A stretch of 64,000 bases of DNA from Paludibacteraceae bacterium (GTDB lineage Bacteria > Bacteroidota > Bacteroidia > Bacteroidales > Paludibacteraceae): NCBI GenBank assembly GCA_017450685.1, contig JAFSTB010000024.1:1-64000 (forward strand). Direction: 5' to 3'. The position numbers and the translations under genes were made by a program. Below are positions 42,991 through 51,365 of this stretch, piece by piece. How positions within the stretch are numbered: the first letter of the stretch is position 1; each line of letters starts with the position of its first letter. The notes under the pieces were generated by a model. It worked only from the letters and a program-made list of their open reading frames with translations. It was not told the DNA's origin and made no database searches.

Positions 42991-43393
42991 TATCTTTGCA
43001 CGCGATTTGGGCGCATTACGCAACGGGCGTACAAGATAACGTGCCCTAATCACGGTAAATCGTGCCCCTTTGGGGGCTAAGAATCCAACTTACGCCGAAC
43101 TATCGCAAAACTATGTCGATAGTGGGAAAAGAGGGTTCATTACATATTGTAAAGGCGTTTATTGACGCTTTGTTATTGACACCCAAAAAGCTTAGCACAC
43201 TTTTTACTTAATTCATAGTCAACAACAAAGTAAACGATTGAACGCCTACGGGTATGACATTTATCAGCCCCGTACATTGGAACATTGTACTTTGTACATT
43301 GTCACTTTGTACATTTCTTGGGTTTGTCATATCGGCGTAGGTTTCATTGTTGTTTATTGACTATGTGGGGCAAGTGCTAAGGCCCTTGGGTGT
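42991..43393 (+). ncRNA. Structured RNA candidate with a 215-nt imperfect hairpin
   Basis: A -7 box TATCTTTG at 42991-42998 starts a region with many small hairpins (CACG/CGTG at about 43052, GCCCC/GGGGC at 43066-43079, ACTATCG/CGATAGT at 43099-43123, AAGGCGT/ACGCTTT at 43152-43171). From 43179 to 43393 successive helices are nested: ACACCCAA/TTGGGTGT, CTTAGCAC/GTGCTAAG, CATAGTCAA/TTGACTATG, AACAACAA/TTGTTGTT, CCTACG/CGTAGG and TATGACA/TGTCATA. This one rod-like fold with internal bubbles is reminiscent of 6S RNA or of a long transposon-like palindrome. No known family motif for tmRNA or RNase P was found. Confidence 0.5.
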
Positions 43394-43462
43394 AGATGAG
43401 CAATAGCGAAGTCTGCGCTTTTTGTATGCGTATAAGAGCATTAAAACAATATTTTGTATTAA

Positions 43463-43505
43463 AACCGACGGGGCGATGGGATATAACTGCCAAAGAAAAC
43501 AATGA
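43463..43505 (+). repeat. 43-bp direct repeat before a start codon, copy 1
   Basis: Reads AACCGACGGGGCGATGGG and onwards into the start codon at 43502. Identical to 45062-45104 except for one base (T/A). Together with the paired gene organisation it shows a recent duplication or gene conversion of the module. Confidence 0.85.
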
Positions 43506-43996
43506 GAACAAGATTAAGACAGACGGCTTTCATCCTCATAGGATGTATGGCTGTGCTCGCCGCTGTGATGACTTCGTGCAAGAAGAAGAGCAGCAGTTTC
43601 GACATTCCCGACCCGAATATCATCGGCACATGGGAAATGGTGGATTTGTGGGGGACAATGGACGGAGAAGAGATCAATCTCAAAGATGCTGATTTTCCTT
43701 TTTCCAACATCATTGTATTCAATGCCGACGGCACCTACACAGGCAACGAGTACATAGGGGAGAGCGGTTTCAATGAAGCCTATGACACCGACAACGTTAC
43801 TGAAAAAGGTACGTGGAGAATGAGCGATGACAAACTGACTATGAGCGGAACGATAACAATAGGCGACCAGCAGGTGAAGGGGAGTACGGTATATACGGTA
43901 AAGAAACTGACCGCAACCGAACTGGTGATAGAAACAAGTGCTTCAAGCGGCGGAATGTCGATGTTTGTGTCCGCCACTTTCCATAAAATAAAGTAA
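43502..43996 (+). CDS. Lipocalin-like lipoprotein
   Basis: 164 residues. A lipobox (AAVMTSCKKK) puts the lipidated Cys near residue 26. The rest (IIGTWEMVDLWGTMDGEEI...GTYTGNEYIGESG...KGTWRMSDDKLTMSGTI) is the small lipocalin-like fold with the GTW start and closing GTWRMSDDKLTM pair. Such lipoproteins are common and poorly characterised in Bacteroidales. It precedes an outer membrane protein gene by 26 bp and its start region is duplicated at 45101. Confidence 0.75.
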   Translation: MRTRLRQTAFILIGCMAVLAAVMTSCKKKSSSFDIPDPNIIGTWEMVDLWGTMDGEEINLKDADFPFSNIIVFNADGTYTGNEYIGESGFNEAYDTDNVTEKGTWRMSDDKLTMSGTITIGDQQVKGSTVYTVKKLTATELVIETSASSGGMSMFVSATFHKIK

Positions 43997-44022
43997 ATTG
44001 TTCAATACTAACCCCATACACT

Positions 44023-45054
44023 ATGAAAAAACTTTTCTTTTTTCTCACTCTCATGCTGCTTTGCCTTGACGCGGCGGCGTGGGATCTGATTATCACCCGC
44101 GAGAGCGGGAAGATAGAGTGCCGCGTGGAGGAGGTGAGCGAGACACATATCAAGTACCGCAAAGCCTCCAATCCGCAGGGACCGCTGTTCACCCTTGAGG
44201 TGAAGGATGTGGCAACCGTCATTTATGAGAACGGCGAGGTGCAGGCCTTCGAGGAGCAGCCCGAACCGCAGCAGAACCAGTACAACAACCAACAGATGAC
44301 ATACGAGGCATACCAGTTGCAACGGATGCAGGAAAGAGAGCAGCTGATGAAGGCTCGTGAGGAAGCGAAGGAGCAACGCAAACAGGCGAAAGAGGAGAAG
44401 AAACGCCTGCACGATGAGAAGATGTCGAAGAAAAAAGTGTATTTCCAAGGAATGTTCGAATATAATTGCGGGGTAGCATTTAATAAGTCAGGACGTGCTG
44501 AATATGATATTATGCCTCCCGGGTTGGGTGTTGCTCCCGGATTAGATATGCATTTGGGATTTCGTACTCAAAACTTAATAAATTACTTTGGATTTGGTTT
44601 GGGCTTTCATTATGTAAAACAAACTATAGGCTTTGACTCCGATTTTATTTTCAAAAGAGCAGATACAGGGGGTAAAGTAGGATCAGTTAAAAATTTCGGG
44701 ATGTATTATATCCCTATTTATGTGAACGACAGGATATACATTCCTACGAAGAAAAATATAAATCCATTTTTTGATTTGTCTGCCGGCTTTTTTTTCAGTG
44801 GTTCGGGCAGAATTGAGTACGATGATATTGACGAAAGAAATTGGAGAATGGTCAGGAAACATATAGATTATCTTCCTACTTTCGGAGTAACAAGTAAAGT
44901 GGGCATAGGTATGGAGTACAAGCGGTTGGTTATCGGCGCAGGCTATCAGATGATTTTTGGGGCGGCAGGTAGTGAAATAATAAATTTTGCCTATATCAAG
45001 GTAGGTGTGCGCATGGGATGGCTCTCACCCGCCAAACCGATAATAAAACGTTAA
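44023..45054 (+). CDS. Outer membrane beta-barrel protein with coiled-coil region (module 1)
   Basis: 343 residues. Signal peptide to about residue 18 (KKLFFFLTLMLLCLDAAA), then a small beta domain (IITRESGKIECRVEEVSETHIKYRKASNPQGPLFTLEVKDVATVIYENG), a charged helical stretch (residues 95-140, QRMQEREQLMKAREEAKEQRKQAKEEKKRLHDEK) and a beta-barrel-like C-terminus ending VGVRMGWLSPAKPI. From base ~44430 the codon usage becomes clearly more A+T rich, so the barrel part may have a different origin. The 45582 gene shares the same N-terminal domain. Confidence 0.65.
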   Translation: MKKLFFFLTLMLLCLDAAAWDLIITRESGKIECRVEEVSETHIKYRKASNPQGPLFTLEVKDVATVIYENGEVQAFEEQPEPQQNQYNNQQMTYEAYQLQRMQEREQLMKAREEAKEQRKQAKEEKKRLHDEKMSKKKVYFQGMFEYNCGVAFNKSGRAEYDIMPPGLGVAPGLDMHLGFRTQNLINYFGFGLGFHYVKQTIGFDSDFIFKRADTGGKVGSVKNFGMYYIPIYVNDRIYIPTKKNINPFFDLSAGFFFSGSGRIEYDDIDERNWRMVRKHIDYLPTFGVTSKVGIGMEYKRLVIGAGYQMIFGAAGSEIINFAYIKVGVRMGWLSPAKPIIKR

Positions 45055-45061
45055 ACACAAG

Positions 45062-45104
45062 AACCGACGGGGCGATGGGATATAACAGCCAAAGAAAACA
45101 ATGA
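45062..45104 (+). repeat. 43-bp direct repeat before a start codon, copy 2
   Basis: Same as 43463-43505 with one mismatch, spanning positions -39 to +4 of the next lipoprotein gene. Confidence 0.85.
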
Positions 45105-45517
45105 AAACAACAAATAAACTGCGTTATGCACTGTCATTGCTGCTGATAGCGGTGGCGGGAGTGTTCATCGTTTCGTGCAAGGGCAAGAAAGATGATGTAA
45201 ATGTTATCAGCAACGACATCCTCGTAGGGACTTGGCGTTACGATGAAACGGGAGATGACTACAAAGGTCAGATCAAATATATCTTCAAGGCAGACGGTTC
45301 GGGATTCTGGAGTCTGTTGTACAAATATGACAACGGCGAAACAGAGTCAGAGGTCAACGGATTCAGTTACTATATCTCCCAATACGATGAATCATCGCAA
45401 AGAGGTACGTTTGTGATCAACTACACCAAGAAGGAGTTGGGATCCGTAACCCGAAACTTCGAGCTTGACGGCAACAGCTTGATAATAAGGGGTGAAGTGT
45501 ATTATAAGACCAAATGA
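45101..45517 (+). CDS. Lipocalin-like lipoprotein (module 2)
   Basis: 138 residues with a signal peptide and lipobox (GVFIVSCKGK). The body (ILVGTWRYDETGDDYKGQIKYIFKADGSG) is the same GTW-type fold as in the 43502 gene. The leader repeat shows both genes share an origin even though the proteins have diverged strongly. Probably surface- or periplasm-exposed; no function known. Confidence 0.75.
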   Translation: MKTTNKLRYALSLLLIAVAGVFIVSCKGKKDDVNVISNDILVGTWRYDETGDDYKGQIKYIFKADGSGFWSLLYKYDNGETESEVNGFSYYISQYDESSQRGTFVINYTKKELGSVTRNFELDGNSLIIRGEVYYKTK

Positions 45518-45581
45518 AGACAGCCAAATCCGATAAACAACCAATCTCCGAAGGTGTAAGAGGGGGCTAATACCAACAGTT

Positions 45582-46502
45582 ATGAAAAAGTTTTTATTTC
45601 TTTTTGCATTGTGCCTGCCTATGGGTTGCTTATGGGCGCAAAGCGAGAATGCCGAAACAGCGGCAGGGAGTCAGAATGACAAGATTATCACAGTCAAATC
45701 GGAGGTAATCGAAGCGGTGATAATCGAAGTGGGCGATGAGGTGAAGTACAAGAAAGTGAGCAATCCCAACGGTCCGACGTTCTCCATCAGCACCGACAAT
45801 ATCTCGTCCATCATTTACTCCAACGGTGATGTGCAGGCTTTTAGTCACAAGAAAAACTCAAGTGTCCAAAACCCGCAGCAAACCGCATCTGCGGAGCAGC
45901 GCGGATCAGGCGGTGTGGTACAGGCAAATATGTCTGAGGAGCAGCAAAGAAAAGCTTTTGAGGCGGCAAACGCGCCCAAAGTGGGATGGCATTTGGCTAT
46001 GGGAGCGATAGGTACGATAGGCAAGGCGAAGGGTCAGGAGAAAGTGGGTGGCAGCATTGGCGGTAATATCACTTTCGGCATGAACATCCTCGACCATCTG
46101 ACCATCGGTCCCGGTCTGCAGTTTAGCAGCTACTGGCATAAGGATAAGAATGATTACGCGGAAACGAAAATGGAGTCGTTGTATTTGCCCATATACGGTG
46201 ATATCCGTGTTTTCTTCCTTGGCAAATCCAATGACATATTCCTTGACCTCGCAGTGGGCGGTTATGCACATATAAAAACGGAAACAACGATGAAACCTAA
46301 GAGAGGAAGTGAGGAAACAGAGACCAACAAAGGCGGTGGCGGTGCGTATTTCCGTGCGGGCATAGGCGGCCATTTTGTAAGCACCTTGAACTTTGCTGTG
46401 GGTTATGAGTTGATGAAACCGAAAAACGGTGATGCGATATCATCAGTATATTTCAGGTTTGATATGATGGATTTGCGCATACGCGGCAGTCATCGTCCGT
46501 AA
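45582..46502 (+). CDS. Outer membrane beta-barrel protein (module 2)
   Basis: 306 residues with signal peptide (FLFLFALCLPMGCLWAQ), the beta domain shared with module 1 (DKIITVKSEVIEAVIIEVGDEVKYKKVSNPNGPTFSISTDNISSIIYSNGDVQAF) and a C-terminal barrel domain with GGNITFGMNILDHLTIGPGLQFSSYW and repeated amphipathic strands. Paralogue of the 44023 gene. The barrel likely sits in the outer membrane; the N-terminal domain would face the periplasm. Confidence 0.7.
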   Translation: MKKFLFLFALCLPMGCLWAQSENAETAAGSQNDKIITVKSEVIEAVIIEVGDEVKYKKVSNPNGPTFSISTDNISSIIYSNGDVQAFSHKKNSSVQNPQQTASAEQRGSGGVVQANMSEEQQRKAFEAANAPKVGWHLAMGAIGTIGKAKGQEKVGGSIGGNITFGMNILDHLTIGPGLQFSSYWHKDKNDYAETKMESLYLPIYGDIRVFFLGKSNDIFLDLAVGGYAHIKTETTMKPKRGSEETETNKGGGGAYFRAGIGGHFVSTLNFAVGYELMKPKNGDAISSVYFRFDMMDLRIRGSHRP

Positions 46503-46548
46503 AACAAGTATTCTCAAGCAAGACATATTATCATAACCGACTGATTTT

Positions 46549-47034
46549 ATGAAGAAACTATTATTTCTGGTAGTTGCAGTATCAGCACTGCTTGCTTGCA
46601 CAAACAAGAACGACGCGGAATCCGGCGGAGTGAACAATGTTTTGGGCAAGTCGTTCAAGTACCACGATATATATGAGGTGTCAGGCGGCTATGGTGATGA
46701 TACAAAAATCATCTCTTTTCCGAGCAGATACGTATGCCATATATATTTCTACGGTTATGAAGACTCATACGGTGACAGGGACAGATGGAGCAAAGAAGAT
46801 AACTTGTCATATACCGTAGAAGGCAACACAATCATAACGGAGGAGATATCCGAATGGGGATACGGTCTGACATTGACCTATAGCGGCGGAAACCTGATTG
46901 ACGGTTCGGATGTGTATGTGTATAACGGCACGGTAGATTTGGATCCGAGTTTGGATAATACTATTCTGCCGGAAGGCAAGCGAAGTTACATTCCCGATGC
47001 TTGGTTTGGTGCAGAATATTCGGTAATCGCATAA
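46549..47034 (+). CDS. Lipoprotein, third member of the cluster
   Basis: 161 residues with a lipobox (ALLACTNK). The middle is Tyr- and Asp-rich (VSGGYGDDTKIISFPSRYVCHIYFYGYEDSYGDRDRW) and ends in an acidic beta-like segment. It follows module 2 in the same orientation by 46 bp. Similar to the other lipoproteins in length and place but with no recognised domain. Confidence 0.7.
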   Translation: MKKLLFLVVAVSALLACTNKNDAESGGVNNVLGKSFKYHDIYEVSGGYGDDTKIISFPSRYVCHIYFYGYEDSYGDRDRWSKEDNLSYTVEGNTIITEEISEWGYGLTLTYSGGNLIDGSDVYVYNGTVDLDPSLDNTILPEGKRSYIPDAWFGAEYSVIA

Positions 47035-47047
47035 AAGATATCAAACA

Positions 47048-47223
47048 ATGAAAATTTGGAAGAAAGTATTGATTGCATCGCTGGCAGTGATGTCATCATT
47101 CCCGCTAAGTACTATATGGTTCGTATGGTGAACGAAGAATACTTTGAAGCGGAGGTGTCTTTTAATGGTGACCGCATCCTCTTTGACCGCCAAGGTCGCC
47201 GTGTTGGCGAGTCGAACTTCTAA
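47048..47223 (+). pseudogene. Remnant of a secreted protein gene
   Basis: ATG at 47048 starts MKIWKKVLIASLAVMS, the beginning of a signal peptide, but the frame stops after about 27 residues. A second frame reads ...KYYMVRMVNEEYFEAEVSFNGDRILFDRQGRRVGESNF, a plausible C-terminal domain ending in the RQGRRVG tail typical of T9SS cargo. A deletion or frameshift seems to join the two. No intact gene here. Confidence 0.55.
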
Positions 47224-47592
47224 AAAATGCCGCTATAAATAGAACCGGATTTTAGAAGTTACCGGGATTTTTCTAAGACAAAACTGCACGCTTTTCAGCC
47301 AAAATAGTACTTTTGGTTAATAATTATGAATGTATAGGTAAGGCTTACGTCTTTGTAACGCCTTACCTTTGCAGCGTGTTTGAAATATAGTCATACTTGT
47401 ATGCAACTTCAACAAAAACAGATAATAACACTTATGCCATATACAAATGTGTGTTGGTATCTTTAATGGTATCTTTAACGAATCCTAAAGATTGCCTTAA
47501 GGTTAGGTAAAAGTGTATGTTTGTTGTGATAAAAGCATAAAAGTAAGTGTTGAAGTATTCCTTGTGTCATTTTAATCAATAATGATATTTGT
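47224..47592. other. Intergenic region with leader repeat and promoters
   Basis: No gene. A degenerate copy of the dispersed leader repeat starts at 47364. The inverted pair GGTAAGGC / GCCTTACC (about 47338-47368) overlaps the start of that copy. A second possible -7 box, TACTTTTG, lies at 47309-47316. Confidence 0.6.
47364..47428 (+). repeat. Dispersed leader repeat, degenerate copy D
   Basis: TACCTTTGCAGCG at 47364 matches the start of copies A-C; after a divergent middle, GCAACTTCAACAAAAACAG (47403-47421) followed by ATAATAACA corresponds to the GCAACC...AACAAAAACTGATAATAACA of the full copies. It lies about 165 bp before the first gene of the 47593-52947 operon and may be its promoter and leader. 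Confidence 0.6.
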
Positions 47593-47994
47593 ATGAAACG
47601 TAGTCTTTTCCTTTTGATGGCGTTGTTAGTTGCTATGTTAGCAAAGGCTGTTGACTATCCCTATTTGGTGTTTACCAACACGAGTGGGACTAACACTGTA
47701 CTATCGGTGTCGGATATGACATTGACGGTTAGTGGCAGCGAACTGAGAGTGACCAATGCTGAAGGTACCATTAGTTTTGTTCTTACCGAACTGGCTTCTA
47801 TGCAGTTCTCCAAAGATGGTACATTGTTGGCATTGAAAGAGGTGCTGGATGCAGATAAGCCGGTACAACTCTTCACTCTTACGGGGCAATCCGTAGGAAT
47901 CTATGACAACCTCAAAGATGCGGTACAAAGAAATAATGCCGGCGTATATGTGATAAAACAGGGCACTAAATCACAACAGATAGTGATAAAGTAA
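47593..47994 (+). CDS. Small secreted protein with T9SS-like C-terminal tail
   Basis: 133 residues with a signal peptide (SLFLLMALLVAMLAKAVDYP) and a repeated beta-strand region of Ser/Thr/Val. The last 50 residues (VQLFTLTGQSVGIYDNLKDAVQRNNAGVYVIKQGTKSQQIVIK) are a type A-like C-terminal sorting domain (T9SS), with the LFTLTGQ, GVYVIK and IVIK strands. It is the first gene of the operon, followed 11 bp later by a Cthe_2159-type gene. Probably exported to the surface; it may be a cofactor or anchor. Confidence 0.75.
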   Translation: MKRSLFLLMALLVAMLAKAVDYPYLVFTNTSGTNTVLSVSDMTLTVSGSELRVTNAEGTISFVLTELASMQFSKDGTLLALKEVLDADKPVQLFTLTGQSVGIYDNLKDAVQRNNAGVYVIKQGTKSQQIVIK

Positions 47995-48005
47995 CTAATG
48001 AGACA

Positions 48006-48944
48006 ATGAAGAAGGTTTATTCTATATTGTTATCTATTGTTTGCCTATTTCCGGTAGCCGCTCATGCGCAAGTGGATGTGTCAGATACTACTTATTACGT
48101 GATGGTTACGTATAATGGCAGTACGGCAGCGGTGGAGATGACCTCTGACGTAAAGGATTATGTGACGGTTGCTGTCAATGGGGCAGATGTTACCATCACT
48201 TCCACTGCCACTTCTGCCATCAATGAGATAACCTATGGTTTGGCAGGTAGTACCTCTGACGGCTCTTTCACTTTGGTGGGAACATATAAAGCCACGATGG
48301 AACTCTTTGGCGTTAATATCACTAATCCGACAGGTCCTGCCATTGATATACAGAACGGCAAACGTATAGAGTTAAGTTGCAAGAAAGGAACAGAATCCAC
48401 CTTGACTGATGGCACTTCAACCGATGAGGATGCGTGGAAAGCCGCCTTGCAGTGCAAAGGACATTTGGAGTTTAAGGGCAAAGGTTCGCTCAATGTCTAT
48501 GGTAATTATAAGCACGGTATATGGAGCAAGGAATATATGGAGGTTAAGAACTGTACTATTAACGTACTCTCGGCTGTGAAAGACGCTATCAATTGCAACT
48601 ACTATTTCTCAATGGAGAGCGGTTTGATTAACCTCAGCGGCTTTGGAGATGATGGCATACAAGTGTCGATTAAAACAGAAGACACGGATGCCGACAACAC
48701 CGGTAACTTCACTCTTACTGGCGGCACTATCAATATAGATATGAAAGATGCTACGGGTGAAAGCATCAAAGCAGAAGGCACAAAGACAGTGGCAACGGAA
48801 GCAACGTTGAATGTGTCCAATGTAACTGCCATTGACGAGGTGACAAACAGTAATAAACAGTGTAAGAAAGTACTCCGAAACGGACAAGTACAGCTCTTGC
48901 ACGAAAATAAAAAATATAGTCTGATAGGAAATGAAATACAATAA
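48006..48944 (+). CDS. Cthe_2159-type carbohydrate-binding beta-helix protein, short form
   Basis: 312 residues with a signal peptide (VYSILLSIVCLFPVAAHAQ). From residue 60 on it has the Cthe_2159 pattern (DUF4353, Pfam carbohydrate-binding domain): TYKATMELFGVNITNPTGPAIDIQNGKRIEL, GHLEFKGKGSLNVYGNYKHGIWSKEYMEVKNCTINVLSAVKDAINC and SGFGDDGIQ. Cthe_2159 is a beta-helix protein of Clostridium thermocellum that binds cellulose and pectin-like acidic sugars. The last 30 residues (KVLRNGQVQLLHENKKYSLIG) resemble the short C-terminal tails seen in this window. It is paralogous to the next gene and separated from it by 3 bp. Confidence 0.8.
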   Translation: MKKVYSILLSIVCLFPVAAHAQVDVSDTTYYVMVTYNGSTAAVEMTSDVKDYVTVAVNGADVTITSTATSAINEITYGLAGSTSDGSFTLVGTYKATMELFGVNITNPTGPAIDIQNGKRIELSCKKGTESTLTDGTSTDEDAWKAALQCKGHLEFKGKGSLNVYGNYKHGIWSKEYMEVKNCTINVLSAVKDAINCNYYFSMESGLINLSGFGDDGIQVSIKTEDTDADNTGNFTLTGGTINIDMKDATGESIKAEGTKTVATEATLNVSNVTAIDEVTNSNKQCKKVLRNGQVQLLHENKKYSLIGNEIQ

Positions 48945-48947
48945 GTT

Positions 48948-50906
48948 ATGAGAATATACTCCCTTCTTTCGGCGGTCCTTTTGTCGGGATGCCTTTTCGC
49001 CCAAACACTTAATGTCAAAGTCGGACAAGTGCTGTATCTGTTTCCGGCATCGCAGGCAGGTTCAATGACATATTCCGATGGCATCACTTTGACGGTGATG
49101 AACAAGACGTTCACTTTGAGTGAAGTGAGCGATATGTATGTGGATAACACAGAGGTGACTGATGCCACTGTCAGTGTTGTGTATAATAACACTACTGCAT
49201 CTATCACCGTTGCCGGGAATGTGGCTCGTTACCTTACCATCACTCAATCAGGTGCACACGTGAGTATAGCGCAGAGTAGCGACTTGGCACAAGAGATAAC
49301 CTATACACTCTCCGGCAATAGTTCGGACGGTGAGTTCTATATGTCAGGTTCCTACAAAGCCACTGTTGAGCTCAGTGGTTTGACACTTACTAATGCTACA
49401 CCAGTCTATTCGGGTGCTGCGGTGCATATACAAAACGGCAAACGTATAGATGTGAAAGTTGTGACAGGTACAACCAATACTCTCCGAGATGCTGCAACCG
49501 GCAGTCAGAAGGGTGCGTTGTATATCAAAGGTCACGCCGAGTTCAGGCAGAAAGGTACGTTGAATATATATGGCAACCTCAAGCACGGTATCAAGACTGG
49601 TGAGTACATGACGGTGAAGAACGCTACTATCAATGTTCTTTCGTCGGTAGGCGATGGTATCAACTGTGCTCAATACTTCCTTATGGAGAGCGGCACTTTA
49701 TCCTTGAGCGGTATAGGCGATGACGGCGTGCAGTGTGATATTGACGACACTACCACCGGTTCCACCGGTCAGACCACCGACCACGAAGATGAGGATAGCG
49801 GCAACGTCTATATATCCGGCGGCACTATGTCTATTACTGTCACCGCTGCGGCTGCCAAAGGAGTGAAGGCGGAAGGAGATATGTATGTTACCGGCGGTAC
49901 TATCACAGCCACCACTACAGGTGGCGGTGCTTGGGATAGCGATGAACTGAAAACAAAAGCCTCTGCCGGTTTGAGTGCCGATGGTAATATGGCAATCAGT
50001 GGCGGTACACTTACCCTGACCAGCAGCGGTGCAGGCGGTAAAGGCATAAGCGCCGACGGCTCACTCACAATAAGCGATTCAACTGCTATCACCATCACTA
50101 CCAAAGGTCAAGCCGTGGTGGCTTCGTCAAGCGGCTCACTGACTACCGTCTCTAACTCAAGTCAATTGGATAGATATTCCACCAACTATAAATCCTCGCC
50201 TAAGGGCATCAAAGTGGATGGTACGATTAACATATCAGGTGGCAAGGTGTCGGTAACCACAAGCGGCGCAGGCGGTGAAGGCATTGAGAGTAAGAGTACG
50301 ATGAACATAACAGGTGGTGAGGTGGTGGTTAACTCTAACGATGATGGACTCAACTGCTCTTCTCATCTCACTATCAGCGGCGGTATGGTCTATGTGCATG
50401 CTACCAACAACGATGGTATAGACTCGAATGGCAACTGCTATATAAAGGGTGGTTTGGTCTATGCTATCAGTGCCGGTTCACCCGAAGTGGCGATAGATGC
50501 TAACACTGAAGGCGGATATAAGTTGTATGTACAAGGTGGTACGATAGTGGCTATTGGTGGTTTGGAGAGTGGTGCCAGTCTTAGCCAGAGTTGCTATTCA
50601 GCCGGTTCGTCCTCGTCCGGTGGTGGTCGTTGGGGTGGCGGCGGCAGCAGCGGCTCTTGGAGTACGAACACGTGGTATGCTTTGACGGTAGGTAGCAACA
50701 CCTTTGCTTTCAAGACACCGAGCAGTGGCGGAAGCGGTATGGTGGTATCCGGCGCATCTACGCCAACACTCAAGTCGAGTGTCACACCTTCAGGCACAGC
50801 CATCTTCGGTGGAGTGGGGTACTATCCAGCTACTATATCAGGTGGCAGTGCGGTAACACTCTCTTCATATAGCGGCAGTCAAGGAGGCGGAAGACCGGGA
50901 TGGTAA
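48948..50906 (+). CDS. Cthe_2159-type carbohydrate-binding beta-helix protein, long form
   Basis: 652 residues with a signal peptide (AVLLSGCLFAQ). A longer beta-helix of the same family: GSYKATVELSGLTLTNATPVYSGAAVHIQNGKRIDV, GHAEFRQKGTLNIYGNLKHGIKTGEYMTVKNATINVLSSVGDGINC, SGIGDDGVQ, then additional repeats of the form GGTITATTTGGG, SGGTLTLTSSGAGGKGISADG and SGGKVSVTTSGAGGEGIESKS. The C-terminus is Gly/Ser-rich (SSSSGGGRWGGGGSSGSW) and then Gly-rich. It may bind an acidic sugar or a polymer at the surface. No catalytic residues are recognised. Confidence 0.8.
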   Translation: MRIYSLLSAVLLSGCLFAQTLNVKVGQVLYLFPASQAGSMTYSDGITLTVMNKTFTLSEVSDMYVDNTEVTDATVSVVYNNTTASITVAGNVARYLTITQSGAHVSIAQSSDLAQEITYTLSGNSSDGEFYMSGSYKATVELSGLTLTNATPVYSGAAVHIQNGKRIDVKVVTGTTNTLRDAATGSQKGALYIKGHAEFRQKGTLNIYGNLKHGIKTGEYMTVKNATINVLSSVGDGINCAQYFLMESGTLSLSGIGDDGVQCDIDDTTTGSTGQTTDHEDEDSGNVYISGGTMSITVTAAAAKGVKAEGDMYVTGGTITATTTGGGAWDSDELKTKASAGLSADGNMAISGGTLTLTSSGAGGKGISADGSLTISDSTAITITTKGQAVVASSSGSLTTVSNSSQLDRYSTNYKSSPKGIKVDGTINISGGKVSVTTSGAGGEGIESKSTMNITGGEVVVNSNDDGLNCSSHLTISGGMVYVHATNNDGIDSNGNCYIKGGLVYAISAGSPEVAIDANTEGGYKLYVQGGTIVAIGGLESGASLSQSCYSAGSSSSGGGRWGGGGSSGSWSTNTWYALTVGSNTFAFKTPSSGGSGMVVSGASTPTLKSSVTPSGTAIFGGVGYYPATISGGSAVTLSSYSGSQGGGRPGW

Positions 50907-50930
50907 TACAAATAGCATAAAATCTGCAAG

Positions 50931-51365
50931 ATGAACAAATATATTAGTCTGTTATTCTGCCTTTGCTCATTAGTTATTCTTCCTCTTGAAGCACAGAGTC
51001 TGCTCACCCCTGAACAGTTGGCAAAAAGAGAGAAGCGTAAAAACCTCATTGTCAAGGAGTGGAATACTGATTCCAAGTCCAATACTCGTTGGCTGGACCG
51101 CGTTAAGGTCTATGATAGTCAAGGTCGCTGTGTGGAGGAGATAGAGTATGCTTCTTATGGTCAGCGTTGGCGTGTAACATCGCAGTATAATGATACGACA
51201 GGTAAGGTGGTGGAAGAAGTGGAATATAACGACCGTAACCGTCCTACACGAATCAAACGATACGAATGGAACGCCGACGGTACAAAAGCCAAACAGTATA
51301 ATTACCTGCCTAATGGCAAACTGTATTCCGTGAAAGTGTATGAATATACGTTCACAGATAAATGA
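50931..51365 (+). CDS. Secreted YD-like protein
   Basis: 144 residues with a signal peptide (ISLLFCLCSLVILPLEAQ). The rest has repeated strands resembling YD/RHS-like units: VYDSQGRCVEEIEYASYGQRW, SQYNDTTGKVVEEVEYNDRNRPTRIKRYEW and KQYNYLPNGKLYSVKVYEY. Short proteins of this kind are usually surface or periplasmic. Its last 26 bp overlap the VTC-domain gene, so the two are coupled. Confidence 0.6.
   Translation: MNKYISLLFCLCSLVILPLEAQSLLTPEQLAKREKRKNLIVKEWNTDSKSNTRWLDRVKVYDSQGRCVEEIEYASYGQRWRVTSQYNDTTGKVVEEVEYNDRNRPTRIKRYEWNADGTKAKQYNYLPNGKLYSVKVYEYTFTDK

Noticed and set aside
43000..43400. tmRNA or RNase P RNA
   Set aside because: No tag-peptide reading frame or tRNA-like ends, and no RNase P conserved blocks such as GAGGAAAGTCC; the structure alone does not identify either.
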